64,000 nucleotides of DNA. Source: Nonomuraea muscovyensis (lineage in GTDB: Bacteria; Actinomycetota; Actinomycetes; Streptosporangiales; Streptosporangiaceae). A model generated the notes under the pieces. That model was not told where the DNA came from and ran no database searches. It saw only the letters and a list, made by a program, of their open reading frames with translations. The first letter of the stretch is position 1. Each line of letters starts with the position of its first letter. The stretch lies in the NCBI RefSeq assembly GCF_014207745.1, contig NZ_JACHJB010000002.1:1984001-2048000 (forward strand), read 5' to 3'. The translations under genes and the position numbers were made by a program. This document shows, in pieces, positions 8,090-16,794 of the stretch.

Positions 8090-9022
8090 GTGCGCATCGC
8101 CCTGCTCGTCATCGCCGCGCTCGTCGCACTGCCCCTGGCCGTCGGCCTGGTCTCCGGCCTGGAACGGACCGGGGGCGGCGAGGTCGCCGTCATCCGCGAC
8201 GGGGGCCCGCTGGACGACAACAAGGTCCGCCAGGTCATCGACCCCGGCTCGGGCGTGACCTGGACCGGCATGTGGTCCTCCAGCCACGTCTACCCCGCCC
8301 AGCAGCGCTTCTACACGATCACCGCCGACGCCAGGCGGGCGACCACGCTCGGCGTGGACGTGGTCACCGTGCCGAGCGGCGACGGCGTGAACCTGGGCAT
8401 CGAGGGCACCCTCTACTTCACGCTCAACCTCGACCACGCCGCGCTCAAGACGTTCGACGACAAGTACGGCACGCGGACCTTCCGTGGCCAGGACGACGCC
8501 TCGCTCCATCCGTGGGACGGCGACGAGGGCTGGACCGCGTTCTTCGGCCAGGCCGTCCGCCCGATCATCGACAACGCCCTGCGCAGCCAGATCGGCGCCA
8601 TGCGCTGCGCCGAGCTGGTCCCGTCGTGCTCGCTGCTGGAGAGCGCGAAGCTGCGGCCGCAGGACAGCAACACCACGATCACCCGGGTGCAGAGCGCCGT
8701 GAACGCCTCCCTCGCCCGCGACCTCCCGGTCACGCTGGGCGGCGACTTCTTCACCGGGCTACGGTTCACGCTGGCCAAGGTGACGCTGCCGGCCGAGGTG
8801 CAGCAGGCGGTGGACCGCTCCCTGGCCGCGAACGCCGCCGTCTCGGAGGCGCAGGCCAAGGTCGCCCAGGCCAGGGCGGAGGCCGACGCCAACCGGGCCA
8901 GGCAGGACGGCTACGACAAGTGCCCGGCCTGCGCCGAGATCGAGAAGCTCAAGTCGCTCCCCCAGGGCATCACTGTCTACGCCCCCGGCAATCCGCAGTC
9001 GGTCGTCGTCCCGGCCCGCTGA
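8090..9022 (+). CDS. SPFH/Band-7 (prohibitin-like) membrane protein
   Basis: A 310-residue protein with a single N-terminal membrane anchor (IALLVIAALVALPLAVGLV) and a Band-7 core containing GVNLGIEGTLYFTLN, where SPFH proteins assemble into membrane rings. Residues about 250-285 form an Ala/Glu/Arg-rich helix (EAQAKVAQARAEADANRARQ), typical of the oligomerising tail, followed by CPAC. SPFH proteins organise membrane microdomains and proteases; no partner is adjacent. GTG start with GGGAGGTCACC upstream. Confidence 0.85.
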   Translation: MRIALLVIAALVALPLAVGLVSGLERTGGGEVAVIRDGGPLDDNKVRQVIDPGSGVTWTGMWSSSHVYPAQQRFYTITADARRATTLGVDVVTVPSGDGVNLGIEGTLYFTLNLDHAALKTFDDKYGTRTFRGQDDASLHPWDGDEGWTAFFGQAVRPIIDNALRSQIGAMRCAELVPSCSLLESAKLRPQDSNTTITRVQSAVNASLARDLPVTLGGDFFTGLRFTLAKVTLPAEVQQAVDRSLAANAAVSEAQAKVAQARAEADANRARQDGYDKCPACAEIEKLKSLPQGITVYAPGNPQSVVVPAR

Positions 9023-9075
9023 CCCCCGAGCGGCACGCCGCGCCGCGCTTCCGGACATAGGTAACGGTTGTGATT

Positions 9076-9091
9076 GAATCGCCACCGATTC
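9076..9091. promoter_or_regulatory. Inverted repeat upstream of the CbiX-like gene
   Basis: GAATCG (9076-9081) and CGATTC (9086-9091) are symmetric around CCAC, 20 bases before the ATG at 9111. It could be an operator or a short leader hairpin; no regulator is adjacent. Confidence 0.35.
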
Positions 9092-9110
9092 GCAGAACGC
9101 GGGTGGTCCG

Positions 9111-9899
9111 ATGGGCATAAACTGCGCGCCTGTGAGCCTCCCTGTACGCGAACGTTCCCGCCGGCCGGGTGGCGGCCGCCACCGCCGCCCCGTGCCCACC
9201 TCCCTGCCGCCGGACGCCCCTGTGCTCGTGCTCGCCGCCCCCGGCGACGCCTCCGGCGTGGCCGCCGAGATCGCCGGCGTCGTACGGGTCGACCATCCGC
9301 AGATCGAGGTGCGCCTGACCACGGTCACCGACCTGGGCGAGTCCCTTCCGCAGGGCCGCGAGGCCGTCGTGGTGCCCCTGCTGACCTGGGACGACCCGGA
9401 GGTCCTGGCCGACATCGCCAAGACGGTCGAGGCCGCCGGCACGGGCGCGGTCGTCACGGAGGCGCTCGGCCCGCACCCGTTGCTCGCCGAGGCCCTGCAC
9501 ATCAGGCTGGCCGAGCGCGGCCTCGCCCGGGCCGACCGGGTGCGCCTGCTGAACGTCTCCAGCCCCGTGGACGCCGTCATCCTCGCCACCGTGGGCGGCA
9601 CGCGGGCCGTGCAGGCCGTGCAGCCCACGGCGGTGCTGCTCGCCTCCCGCCTGACCCTGCCCGTGGTGGCCGCCTCACTCGACAGCGAGCCCGGCGTGCC
9701 GATGGCCGCCGAGCGGCTGCGCGCCGCCGGGGCCGAGCGGCTGGCCGTCGCGCCCTGCCTGATCGGCCACGAGGCGCCCGCCGACCTGGTCGAACGGGCC
9801 GCCGCCGGCATCGACGCGGGGTATGCCGAGCCGCTCGGCGCCCACGGCTCGATCGCCGAACTTGTCGCACGAGCTTACGGAAGTCAACTCGCCACTTGA
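9111..9899 (+). CDS. Sirohydrochlorin chelatase (CbiX)-like protein
   Basis: A 262-residue protein laid out like two CbiX/SirB-type half domains: VLVLAAPGDASGVAAEIA, then LGPHPLLAEALHIRLAERG, and in the second half TVGGTRAVQAVQP with VAPCLIGHE. Chelatases insert Co or Fe into sirohydrochlorin using a histidine in an N-terminal HGS(R) motif; here that position reads APGDA, so catalysis is doubtful. ATG 9111 is used; GTG 9132, preceded by a TAAACT -10-like box, would give a leaderless message. Confidence 0.65.
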   Translation: MGINCAPVSLPVRERSRRPGGGRHRRPVPTSLPPDAPVLVLAAPGDASGVAAEIAGVVRVDHPQIEVRLTTVTDLGESLPQGREAVVVPLLTWDDPEVLADIAKTVEAAGTGAVVTEALGPHPLLAEALHIRLAERGLARADRVRLLNVSSPVDAVILATVGGTRAVQAVQPTAVLLASRLTLPVVAASLDSEPGVPMAAERLRAAGAERLAVAPCLIGHEAPADLVERAAAGIDAGYAEPLGAHGSIAELVARAYGSQLAT

Positions 9900-9906
9900 C
9901 AAGCAC

Positions 9907-9935
9907 TTGTGGAGATCACAAAAGTCGCGTTTACT
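9907..9935 (+). promoter_or_regulatory. Likely promoter of a leaderless GNAT mRNA
   Basis: TTGTGG (9907-9912) and TTTACT (9930-9935) are separated by 17 bases. The -10 box ends 7 bases before the ATG at 9943, so transcription would begin at or next to the start codon. No ribosome-binding sequence is present. Confidence 0.55.
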
Positions 9936-9942
9936 TCTGCGC

Positions 9943-10491
9943 ATGCGCCGCGTGCAATGCAATGGTGCCCGTCTGTCCCTCCGTGACGTGACGGAGGCCG
10001 ACGTGGCGGCTCTGCACGCCGTCTACGGCGACCGGACGGCCACCCAGTACATGCCGTTCGGTCCCCGCACCAACGAGCAGGTGGCCGATCTCGTCCAGGA
10101 GGCGCTGGCGGCGGCCACCGCCGAGCCGCGCCGCCTCTACATGCTCGCGGTGGTCGACACCGACCACCGCGACGTGATCGGGGTGGCGCGCCTGCACATC
10201 GAGGCCGACCACCCGCACAGCGCCGAGATCGGCGTGGGGCTGCGCCCCGACCAGTGGGGCCGGGGCATGGGCACCGACCTGATCCGGCTGCTGCTGGCGT
10301 TCGGCTTCAAGCAGCTCGGGCTGCACCGCATCTGGGGCGCCCGCTCCCCCGACAACCTGCCGGCGCAGCTCGCGATGCTGACGGCCGGCATGGTCGAGGA
10401 GGGGCGCATCCGCCACCACGTGCACACACCGGAGGGCTGGCGCGACTCGATCGTCCACTCAGCCCTCCAGGACGAGTGGACCGACCGCTGA
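9943..10491 (+). CDS. GNAT-family N-acetyltransferase (RimJ/RimL type)
   Basis: A 182-residue acetyltransferase: RLSLRDVTEADVAALHAVY opening, IGVARLHIE strand, the acetyl-CoA loop VGLRPDQWGRGMGTDLIRLLLAFGF (Q/R-x-x-G-x-G/A pattern), and HRIWGARSPDNLPAQLAMLTAGM, characteristic of the RimJ/RimL subgroup. Substrates range from ribosomal protein N-termini to antibiotics; not determinable here. It starts at the first ATG, most likely leaderless. Confidence 0.88.
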   Translation: MRRVQCNGARLSLRDVTEADVAALHAVYGDRTATQYMPFGPRTNEQVADLVQEALAAATAEPRRLYMLAVVDTDHRDVIGVARLHIEADHPHSAEIGVGLRPDQWGRGMGTDLIRLLLAFGFKQLGLHRIWGARSPDNLPAQLAMLTAGMVEEGRIRHHVHTPEGWRDSIVHSALQDEWTDR

Positions 10492-10624
10492 CCGTCTCGG
10501 CCACGGGCGTCGGGGGCCGCTGCGCCGCGAAGCCCGGCCCGGCCGGAGGTCCCGGTGCGTCTTCTCCGGAGATTGTCGGTGGCGCCCCCTACGATGAGGC
10601 TCCTCACGTGGAGGGATCTCACTC

Positions 10625-11089
10625 ATGCTCGACTCTCTGATCGTGCCCCTGTTCGTCACGACGGACCTGCCGCCCCGGGCGGACCTGGCCGAGTTCGGGG
10701 GGCTGCTCGCCGAGACGGCGCGCACGCTCGACCATGGCGGCGAGAGCTACGAGGCGTTCCTGGCCGGCAAGGTGTTCTGGCTCGACCGGCCGGCCCCCGC
10801 CCGGCAGCGGCCGGCGGCGGGGCCGTCGGAGGCGGAGCTGCGGTTCGCGGGCATGCTGGGCTACCTAGCCGCCCGGGGGCCCGGCCACACCACCCGCGGC
10901 GTCGTGGCCGACGTGCGGCGGGCGATCTCCGCGGCCGTCACGGCCCGCTACGGCGACGTGGGGGCGGCGCCGGCGGTGTTCGCCATCCGCGACCGCGACG
11001 TCCGCGAGCGCACCCCCGAGACGGCCGTCTACGTCGACACCCGCGACGCGATGCCGGAGCTGGTCACGGTCACCCGCTCCTACCTCTAG
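10625..11089 (+). CDS. Hypothetical protein, unrecognised
   Basis: A 154-residue soluble protein beginning MLDSLIVPLFVTTD, with a mixed alpha/beta pattern, no membrane segment, no cysteine cluster and no motif I recognise. ATG 10625 has GGAGGGA at a normal distance and the codon pattern is typical of the region, so it is a real gene. It lies between GNAT and a nitroreductase gene on the same strand but with gaps of 133 and 88 bases, so co-transcription is uncertain. Confidence 0.7.
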   Translation: MLDSLIVPLFVTTDLPPRADLAEFGGLLAETARTLDHGGESYEAFLAGKVFWLDRPAPARQRPAAGPSEAELRFAGMLGYLAARGPGHTTRGVVADVRRAISAAVTARYGDVGAAPAVFAIRDRDVRERTPETAVYVDTRDAMPELVTVTRSYL

Positions 11090-11177
11090 CCCGCGGCCGT
11101 CCCGCCCGCGGGTCAACATCTCGTACAGGCCCCGGCGGGGCGGTGACGTGGCGCCCATCCGGGGTATTCGTGCACTC

Positions 11178-11603
11178 ATGCTCTTCGGCAAGGAACACGT
11201 ACAGCGCTACCAGCAGACCGACGGCGAGGAGGGGCACGACTGGAACAACACCACCGTGCTCCTGCTGACCACGAAAGGCCGCAGGTCCGGCCGGCCGTAC
11301 ACGACGCCGCTCATCTACCAGCGGCACGGCGACGCCTACGTGGTGGTCGCCTCCAAGGGCGGCGATCCCGACCATCCCGACTGGTACAAGAACCTCGAAG
11401 CCGATCCCGAGGTCGGGGTGCAGGTCAAGGGCGACCGGTTCAAGGCCCTCGCGCACACGGCGATCGAGGAGGAGAAGCCGGAGCTGTGGAAGCTGATGAC
11501 GCGCGCCTGGCCCCAGTACGACGACTACCAGACGCAGACCGACCGGGAGATCCCGGTGGTCGTGCTCCAGCCCGTCCCGGCCTCCGCTTCCGCCGACGGC
11601 TAG
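11178..11603 (+). CDS. Deazaflavin (F420)-dependent nitroreductase family protein
   Basis: A 141-residue split-barrel protein of the Ddn family: TTVLLLTTKGRRSGRPYTTPLIYQ with the F420-phosphate-binding GRRSG, YVVVASKGGDPDHPDWYKNL, and ADPEVGVQVKG. Such enzymes use reduced cofactor F420 to reduce quinones or nitro compounds at the membrane. Starting at LFGKEHVQRY (ATG 11178) fits the family; GTG 11148 would add ten residues. The stop codon overlaps that of the convergent Nramp-like gene. Confidence 0.88.
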   Translation: MLFGKEHVQRYQQTDGEEGHDWNNTTVLLLTTKGRRSGRPYTTPLIYQRHGDAYVVVASKGGDPDHPDWYKNLEADPEVGVQVKGDRFKALAHTAIEEEKPELWKLMTRAWPQYDDYQTQTDREIPVVVLQPVPASASADG

Positions 11604-13078
11604 AACGTCACCAGCGGGTCGCCGAGGAAGTCGGCGATGAAGTTGACGAAGAAGAAGCCGAAGAACAGGAAGTTGAGCACCAGGATGACGTAGTGCCACG
11701 GCCGCGGCCGGGCGGGCCGCGGCAGCCTGCTGTTGAGGTAGATGAGCAGGAACGGGTAGAGCAGCGCGCCCAGGTTGGACATGTTGGCCGACCACTCGAC
11801 GAGCGCCACCGGCAGGCTCAGGTGGATGACGACCGAGATGACGACCAGCAGCACGATCATGAACGGGTAGTAGAACCGGCGCGGGTCGCCCTCGATCAGC
11901 GCGCGCAGTCGCGGGCTGGTGCCGTGCGCGGCGTCCGTGGTCACCCGGACCATGGCCTCGAAGATGCCGAGCTGCGTGGAGAACAGGATCAGCACGCCGA
12001 GCACCAGAGCCACGTAGAACAGGGCCGGCCCGTACTCCTGGCCCAGCACGCTGGCGATGAAGGTCGGCACGTCGGCGCGCGTCGGCCGCTCGCCGGACAT
12101 GGCGACGGCCTGCGACATGAGGATCGTCGGCAGCAGCATGCCCAGCATGGCGCCGACGAAGAACACGCCCCACATGTCCGTCAGCAACAGCCGGTACCAC
12201 CGGCGCCACAGCCCCCTGTTGAGGTCGTCGTCGGGGAAGGTGACGCCGCTGGCCAGGATCTCCCGGCGCTCGCCGCGCATGCCCGAGATGAACCCGGCCC
12301 GGTAGCCCATGCCGTAGCCCTTGTCCCGGTAGTGCCCCATCACGTACCAGTTGAGGCCGGAGGCGAGAGCGGTGAACCCGGCCAGGCCGCCGAGCTGGGT
12401 GGCGGTGATGCCCTTCGGCGGGGCGGCCGGCGTGACGAAGCCGCGCAAGCCCTCCCACCACATGCTCCACGGCACCACGAAGACGCACAGCAGCAGCAGC
12501 GTGACGAGGATGGACCCGACGAGCATCCAGTTGGCCAGCTCCAGCGCCCGGCTGATCCGCCGCGCGCCGGCCGTGATCAGGAAGACGACGACGAGCAGCG
12601 CGATCGCCCACAGGCGCGGCTCCTCGGCCCCGGCGGGCGCGATGGTGCCGTGCACGAGCGCGTACACGCCCTGGCCGGCCGAGGCCGCCCAGCCGCCCGC
12701 GATGAACGCGAAGATGACGACGAGCACGGAGAGCGGCACCCACAACCGCCACCCCGGCGGGACACGGCCCCAGCCGACGACCGGGACCTCGCCGGTGGCG
12801 ACGACGTAGCGGGCGCACTCGACGTTGTAGAACGTCTGGAGCAGCGCGGAGATCAGGATGACCCAGCCGACGCCGACGAAGCCGTACTGACCGACGCTGA
12901 GCGGGCCGAGCAGCCACTCACCGCTGCCGATGGAGATGCCGAGCGCGATGAGGCTCGGGCCGACGACGTACTTGACCAGCTCCCGCGGTCCGATCCGCGA
13001 GATCTTGAACACCTCTTCGGGCGTGGGCAGGTCGGTGACGACCAGGTCGGGGCGGCTTACTCCAAGCGGGTGCGTCAT
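11600..13078 (-). CDS. Nramp-like divalent metal transporter, atypical TM1
   Basis: A 492-residue membrane protein with about eleven hydrophobic segments. It belongs to an Nramp-related group: VVGPSLIALGISIGSGEWLLGP at residues 39-59, PVVGWGRVPPGWR, and ASGLNWYVMGHYRDKGYGMG in the presumed TM6 region. Canonical Nramp proteins have DPGN in TM1 for Mn/Fe binding; here the place is occupied by GSGE. The ion specificity is therefore unsure. ATG 13078 is preceded by AGGAGG at ideal spacing; the longer reading frame upstream is ignored. Confidence 0.8.
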   Translation of the reverse strand: MTHPLGVSRPDLVVTDLPTPEEVFKISRIGPRELVKYVVGPSLIALGISIGSGEWLLGPLSVGQYGFVGVGWVILISALLQTFYNVECARYVVATGEVPVVGWGRVPPGWRLWVPLSVLVVIFAFIAGGWAASAGQGVYALVHGTIAPAGAEEPRLWAIALLVVVFLITAGARRISRALELANWMLVGSILVTLLLLCVFVVPWSMWWEGLRGFVTPAAPPKGITATQLGGLAGFTALASGLNWYVMGHYRDKGYGMGYRAGFISGMRGERREILASGVTFPDDDLNRGLWRRWYRLLLTDMWGVFFVGAMLGMLLPTILMSQAVAMSGERPTRADVPTFIASVLGQEYGPALFYVALVLGVLILFSTQLGIFEAMVRVTTDAAHGTSPRLRALIEGDPRRFYYPFMIVLLVVISVVIHLSLPVALVEWSANMSNLGALLYPFLLIYLNSRLPRPARPRPWHYVILVLNFLFFGFFFVNFIADFLGDPLVTF

Positions 13079-13223
13079 GTCTGGCCTCCTGACGCTCAAT
13101 GTGATCCACGTCACTGGGGACCACAAGACCCAATCGGCCGGGGAGCGACGGCCCGCCGTTCCCCCGTCAGGACCTAGCATTCCCCTGAGCAGGGGAAAAG
13201 CACCTCAAGAGCAGCAAAACCGG

Positions 13224-14402
13224 TCAGCCGCGGAGCGAGGTGTAGAGGTCGAGGGTGCGGTCGGCGATGCGCTCCCAGGAGAAGTGCTCGACGGCCCTGA
13301 CCCGGCCCGCCTGCCCCATCGCGCGAGCCCTGGCGGGATCGCCCAGCAGGGTGTTGACCCGCTCGGCCAGGTCGGCGGCGAAGCGGCCGGGGTCGTGCGG
13401 AGTGCCGTCGGCGCCCTGGTCGATCGGCACCAGCAGGCCCGTCTCGCGGTCGGCGACCACCTCGGGGATGCCGCCCGTGGCCGTGGCGACCACGGCCGTC
13501 TCGCAGGCCATCGCCTCCAGGTTGACGATGCCCATCGGCTCGTACACCGACGGGCACACGAAGACGCTCGCGTGCGTGAGCAACTGGATGACCTCGGGCT
13601 TGGGCAGCATCTCGGAGATCCACAACACGCCCTCGCGCTCGCGCTCCAGCTCGCGCACCAGGCCGGTCACCTCGGCGGCGATCTCCGGCGTGTCGGGCGC
13701 GCCCGCGCAGAGCACGAGCTGGGCGTCACGGTCGAAGGCCCGTGCCGCGTGCAGGAGGTGGACCAGCCCCTTCTGCCGGGTGATGCGCCCGACGAAGATC
13801 ACGTACGGCCTGCCGGGGTCGACCCCGTGCCTCTTCAGCACGTCGTCGCCGCGGTCGGGGGTGTACTCGGCGGTGTCGATGCCGTTGTGGATGACGCTGA
13901 CCCGCTCCGGCGCGATCTCGGGGTAGGCGGCGAGCACGTCGCGCCGCATGCCCTCCGACACCGCGATCACGGCGTCGGCGGCGGCCAGGGCGGTCCGCTC
14001 GGCCCAGGAGGAGATCGTGTAGCCGCCGCCGAGCTGCTCGGCCTTCCAGGGGCGCAGCGGTTCGAGGCTGTGCGTGGTGACCACGTGCGGGACACCGTGG
14101 AGCATCTTCGCGACGTGTCCGGCGAAGTTGGCGTACCAGGTGTGCGAGTGGACCACGTCGGCGCCCTCGCAGGCGGCGGCCATCTCCAGGTCCACCCCGA
14201 GCACCTGCAGCGCCGCGTTGGCCGACTCCAGCCCGCCGGGGACCCGGTAGGCGGACACCCCCGGCTCGTCGCGGTCCGCGCCGAAGCAGCGCACCCGGAC
14301 GTCGGCCAGCCGTCGCAGGCGGCTGGCCAGGTACTCCATGTGAACCCCGGCACCGCCGTACACCTCGGGCGGATACTCCCGGCTGAGCAGATCGACACGC
14401 AT
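13224..14402 (-). CDS. glgM: Glycosyltransferase GlgM/GlgA (actinobacterial glycogen synthase type)
   Basis: A 392-residue retaining glycosyltransferase with two Rossmann domains: SREYPPEVYGGAGVHMEYL near the N-terminus, VVHSHTWYANFAG, SVIHNGIDTAEY, FVGRITRQKGLVHLL, and the E-x7-E signature in YEPMGIVNLEAMAC. In mycobacteria and Streptomyces this orthologue transfers glucose from ADP-glucose to glucose-1-phosphate, giving maltose-1-phosphate for GlgE. It is divergent from glgC, which makes ADP-glucose, so the two act in sequence. Confidence 0.92.
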   Translation of the reverse strand: MRVDLLSREYPPEVYGGAGVHMEYLASRLRRLADVRVRCFGADRDEPGVSAYRVPGGLESANAALQVLGVDLEMAAACEGADVVHSHTWYANFAGHVAKMLHGVPHVVTTHSLEPLRPWKAEQLGGGYTISSWAERTALAAADAVIAVSEGMRRDVLAAYPEIAPERVSVIHNGIDTAEYTPDRGDDVLKRHGVDPGRPYVIFVGRITRQKGLVHLLHAARAFDRDAQLVLCAGAPDTPEIAAEVTGLVRELEREREGVLWISEMLPKPEVIQLLTHASVFVCPSVYEPMGIVNLEAMACETAVVATATGGIPEVVADRETGLLVPIDQGADGTPHDPGRFAADLAERVNTLLGDPARARAMGQAGRVRAVEHFSWERIADRTLDLYTSLRG

Positions 14403-14553
14403 GAGACGACCTTACGAGCAACCGGCCCGTCGGGGACACCTCGACAAGCCGTCTTGCGCCGATCCGGACGAACAATAAGGAACCGGCGACTTTCGCAGGG
14501 GCATCATGCGGGCTTTCGTCGATAGATCGGCCAAATGGGGGTAGCGTCTGGAC

Positions 14554-15789
14554 ATGAGGTCCCAGAGGGTGCTTGCGGTCGTGCTGGCAGGTGGCGAGGG
14601 CAAGAGGCTCATGCCTCTGACGGCGGACAGGGCCAAACCTGCCGTGCCGTTCGGCGGGATATATCGGCTTATCGACTTCGTGCTGTCCAATCTGGCCAAC
14701 GGCAACTACCTGCAGATCGTCGTGCTGACGCAGTACAAGAACCACAGCCTCGACCGGCACGTGTCGCGCACCTGGCGGTTGTCGGCCATGCTGGGCAACT
14801 ACGTGACGCCGGTGCCCGCGCAGCAGCGGCTGGGGCCCCGGTGGTTCTCCGGGTCCGCCGACGCCCTCTTCCAGAACCTGAACCTGATCTACGACGAGAT
14901 GCCCGAGCACGTCATCGTGTTCGGCGCCGACCACATCTACCGCATGGACCCCCGGCAGATGGTCGCCCAGCACGAGGAGTCGGGCGCCGACGTGACGGTC
15001 GCGGCGATCAGGCAGCCGCTGGCGCTCGCCGACCAGTTCGGGGTGATCGAGACCGACCCGCAGGGGCGGCGCATCGTGGCCTTCCGGGAGAAGCCGAAGG
15101 ACGCCGTCGGCCTGGCCGACTCACCCGACGAGATCTACGCCTCGATGGGCAACTACGTGTTCAGGACGCAGGCGATGATCGACGCCCTGCGCGAGGACGC
15201 CCTCGACCCCACGAGCAAGCACGACCTCGGCGGCAACATCATCCCCATGCTGGTCAAGTCGGGCGGCGCCGACGTCTACGACTTCGCGAACAACGTCGTG
15301 CCTGGCTCCACCGAGCGCGACCGTGGCTACTGGCGCGACGTGGGAACCCTGGACGCCTACTACGAGGCCCACATGGACCTCATCTCGGCGCACCCCGTCT
15401 TCAACCTCTACAACGACAAGTGGCCCATCCACACCGGCCACGACCCGTTGCCGCCGGCCAAGTTCGTGCACAACGACGGCGACCGGGTGGGCCGGGCGAT
15501 CGACTCACTGGTCTCCCCCGGCGTGATCGTCTCGGGCGGCACCGCCATCCGGTCGATCCTGTCGCCGAGGGTGATGCTCCACTCGCACTCGCTGGTGGAG
15601 GACTCGGTGCTGATGGACAACGTCAAGATCGGCCGCGGCGCGATCGTGCGCAAGGCGATCATCGACAAGAACGTCGTGATCCCCGACGGCGCGCGGATCG
15701 GCTTCGACCTCGACCACGACCGCACCCGCTTCGCCATCACCCGCGGCGGCGTGGTCGTCGTCGGCAAGAACGAGATCGTCGAGCGCTGA
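14554..15789 (+). CDS. glgC: Glucose-1-phosphate adenylyltransferase
   Basis: Makes ADP-glucose from glucose-1-phosphate and ATP, the committed step of glycogen/alpha-glucan synthesis. The 411-residue protein has the nucleotide motif VVLAGGEGKRLMPLT with RAKPAVPFGG, the metal/nucleotide strand FGADHIYRMDP, YASMGNYVF, GYWRDVGTLDAYYEAH, and a C-terminal left-handed beta-helix with repeated I-x-x-G-A/V hexapeptides. ATG 14554. The divergent 151-base region with glgM is expected to hold both promoters. Confidence 0.96.
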   Translation: MRSQRVLAVVLAGGEGKRLMPLTADRAKPAVPFGGIYRLIDFVLSNLANGNYLQIVVLTQYKNHSLDRHVSRTWRLSAMLGNYVTPVPAQQRLGPRWFSGSADALFQNLNLIYDEMPEHVIVFGADHIYRMDPRQMVAQHEESGADVTVAAIRQPLALADQFGVIETDPQGRRIVAFREKPKDAVGLADSPDEIYASMGNYVFRTQAMIDALREDALDPTSKHDLGGNIIPMLVKSGGADVYDFANNVVPGSTERDRGYWRDVGTLDAYYEAHMDLISAHPVFNLYNDKWPIHTGHDPLPPAKFVHNDGDRVGRAIDSLVSPGVIVSGGTAIRSILSPRVMLHSHSLVEDSVLMDNVKIGRGAIVRKAIIDKNVVIPDGARIGFDLDHDRTRFAITRGGVVVVGKNEIVER

Positions 15790-15962
15790 CGCCCGGCTGG
15801 GCGGCCACCACCGCGATGCCGCTCGTCCCGGCCGCGCCCCCCGGGGCGTGCCCGGGGAGAGGTGGGATGTGGGCCCCGGGACGGGCTGGCGTGGGCGCCG
15901 CCCGGGGCGAGGGCTGTGTCCGGCCGAGGGGCGCCACTCCCGTCGGCTAGACCATGGCCCGC

Positions 15963-15985
15963 GGCCCTGATCCCCTGTCAGGGCC
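15963..15985 (+). terminator. Terminator hairpin after glgC
   Basis: GGCCCTGA (15963-15970) pairs perfectly with TCAGGGCC (15978-15985) around seven bases. No T-run follows on the plus strand, as is usual for this GC content. Confidence 0.55.
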
Positions 15986-16012
15986 GTCGTCGTGTGGCAC
16001 GGCAAGAAGAAA

Positions 16013-16039
16013 GCCGCCTGGGCGACATCCCCGGGCGGC
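16013..16039 (-). terminator. Intrinsic terminator of the CGNR gene
   Basis: A 10-bp stem (16013-16022 with 16030-16039, one G-U pair). On the minus strand it is followed by TTTCTTCTT, giving a classical intrinsic terminator about 155 bases after the CGNR stop. Confidence 0.65.
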
Positions 16040-16194
16040 TCCTGGAGTCCGTGGCGGGACTATCCGGGAGCCTCACCGGCCGCGAGTCGCATGGCGCGCG
16101 GTCCGCGGGAGATCGGGGTGGTCACGTGGCAGGCCTTCCTGGTCGTGCTGGACGCTGTCCACGGTAGCCGGACGATCGACGCCGATGCCAGCGA

Positions 16195-16782
16195 TTAAAG
16201 CGCGCGGTGGCGGGCCCGGAAGCCCGCCGCCTTGGCGCGGTTGCCGCACTCCTGCATGTCGCACCAGCGCCGGGCGCCCCCGCGCGAGGTGTCGACGTAC
16301 AGCCGGGTGCAGGCCTCGGCGCCGCACTCCTTGATCCGTACGGCCTGCGTCCCGCCGAGGAGTTCGACCGCCTGACGGGCGACGGTGGACAGGGCGGCGG
16401 CCAGGTCTCCGGCGCGCTCGACCCGGCCGGCCGCGTCCAGCCGCACCCCTACGGGCGGGGCGGCGGCGAACCTGTTGACGACCTCGCGATCGGCCTGCGA
16501 CTCGGCGGGCCGCGGCCCGGTGAGGTGCGACTCGTGGGGGTGCGGCTCGTGGGGGTGCGGCTCGGCCGCGGCGGAGGCCAGCCGGTAGAGGGCCTCCCGC
16601 AGTTCCTTGGCCGCCTCCAGCCCGGCGGGCGTGACCTCGCACGGCGTGTCGAGGACGCCCGCCTCGACCATCCAGCGGGCCATGTCATCCGGCTCGCGCA
16701 GCACGTCACGCCGGTCGGTCGTGCGGTGCTGGACCGTACCGGCCAGGTCGAGGGCGAGGTTCCCGCTGACGAAGGCGAACAC
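16195..16782 (-). CDS. CGNR zinc-finger transcriptional regulator (ABATE domain)
   Basis: A 195-residue regulator. The N-terminal ABATE domain starts FVSGNLALDLAGTV and contains REPDDMARWMVEAG; the C-terminal zinc finger has C-G-A-E-A-C-T-R-L-Y-V-D and WCDMQECGNRAKAAGFRARH, including the name-giving CGNR. A His/Pro-rich stretch (HPHEPHPHESH) separates them. Divergent from an EamA exporter, with two matching inverted repeats in the shared region that are the likely binding sites. GTG start at 16782. Confidence 0.9.
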   Translation of the reverse strand: MFAFVSGNLALDLAGTVQHRTTDRRDVLREPDDMARWMVEAGVLDTPCEVTPAGLEAAKELREALYRLASAAAEPHPHEPHPHESHLTGPRPAESQADREVVNRFAAAPPVGVRLDAAGRVERAGDLAAALSTVARQAVELLGGTQAVRIKECGAEACTRLYVDTSRGGARRWCDMQECGNRAKAAGFRARHRAL

Positions 16783-16794
16783 GCCCCCAGCATA

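Larger units (their letters stand above)
15790..16194. other. Intergenic region with two terminators, no gene seen
   Basis: Between the convergent glgC and CGNR genes. It holds two stem-loops (15963-15985 and 16013-16039) and GC-rich sequence. A 68-codon open frame at 15992-16198 runs through the second hairpin and lacks a ribosome-binding site, so I do not call it. Confidence 0.6.

Noticed and set aside
11070..12917. 615-codon minus-strand frame over the Nramp and nitroreductase genes
   Set aside because: Low-complexity shadow of the Nramp-like gene.
15992..16198. Small open frame after glgC
   Set aside because: No ribosome-binding site, passes through an intrinsic terminator, composition not protein-like in its first half.
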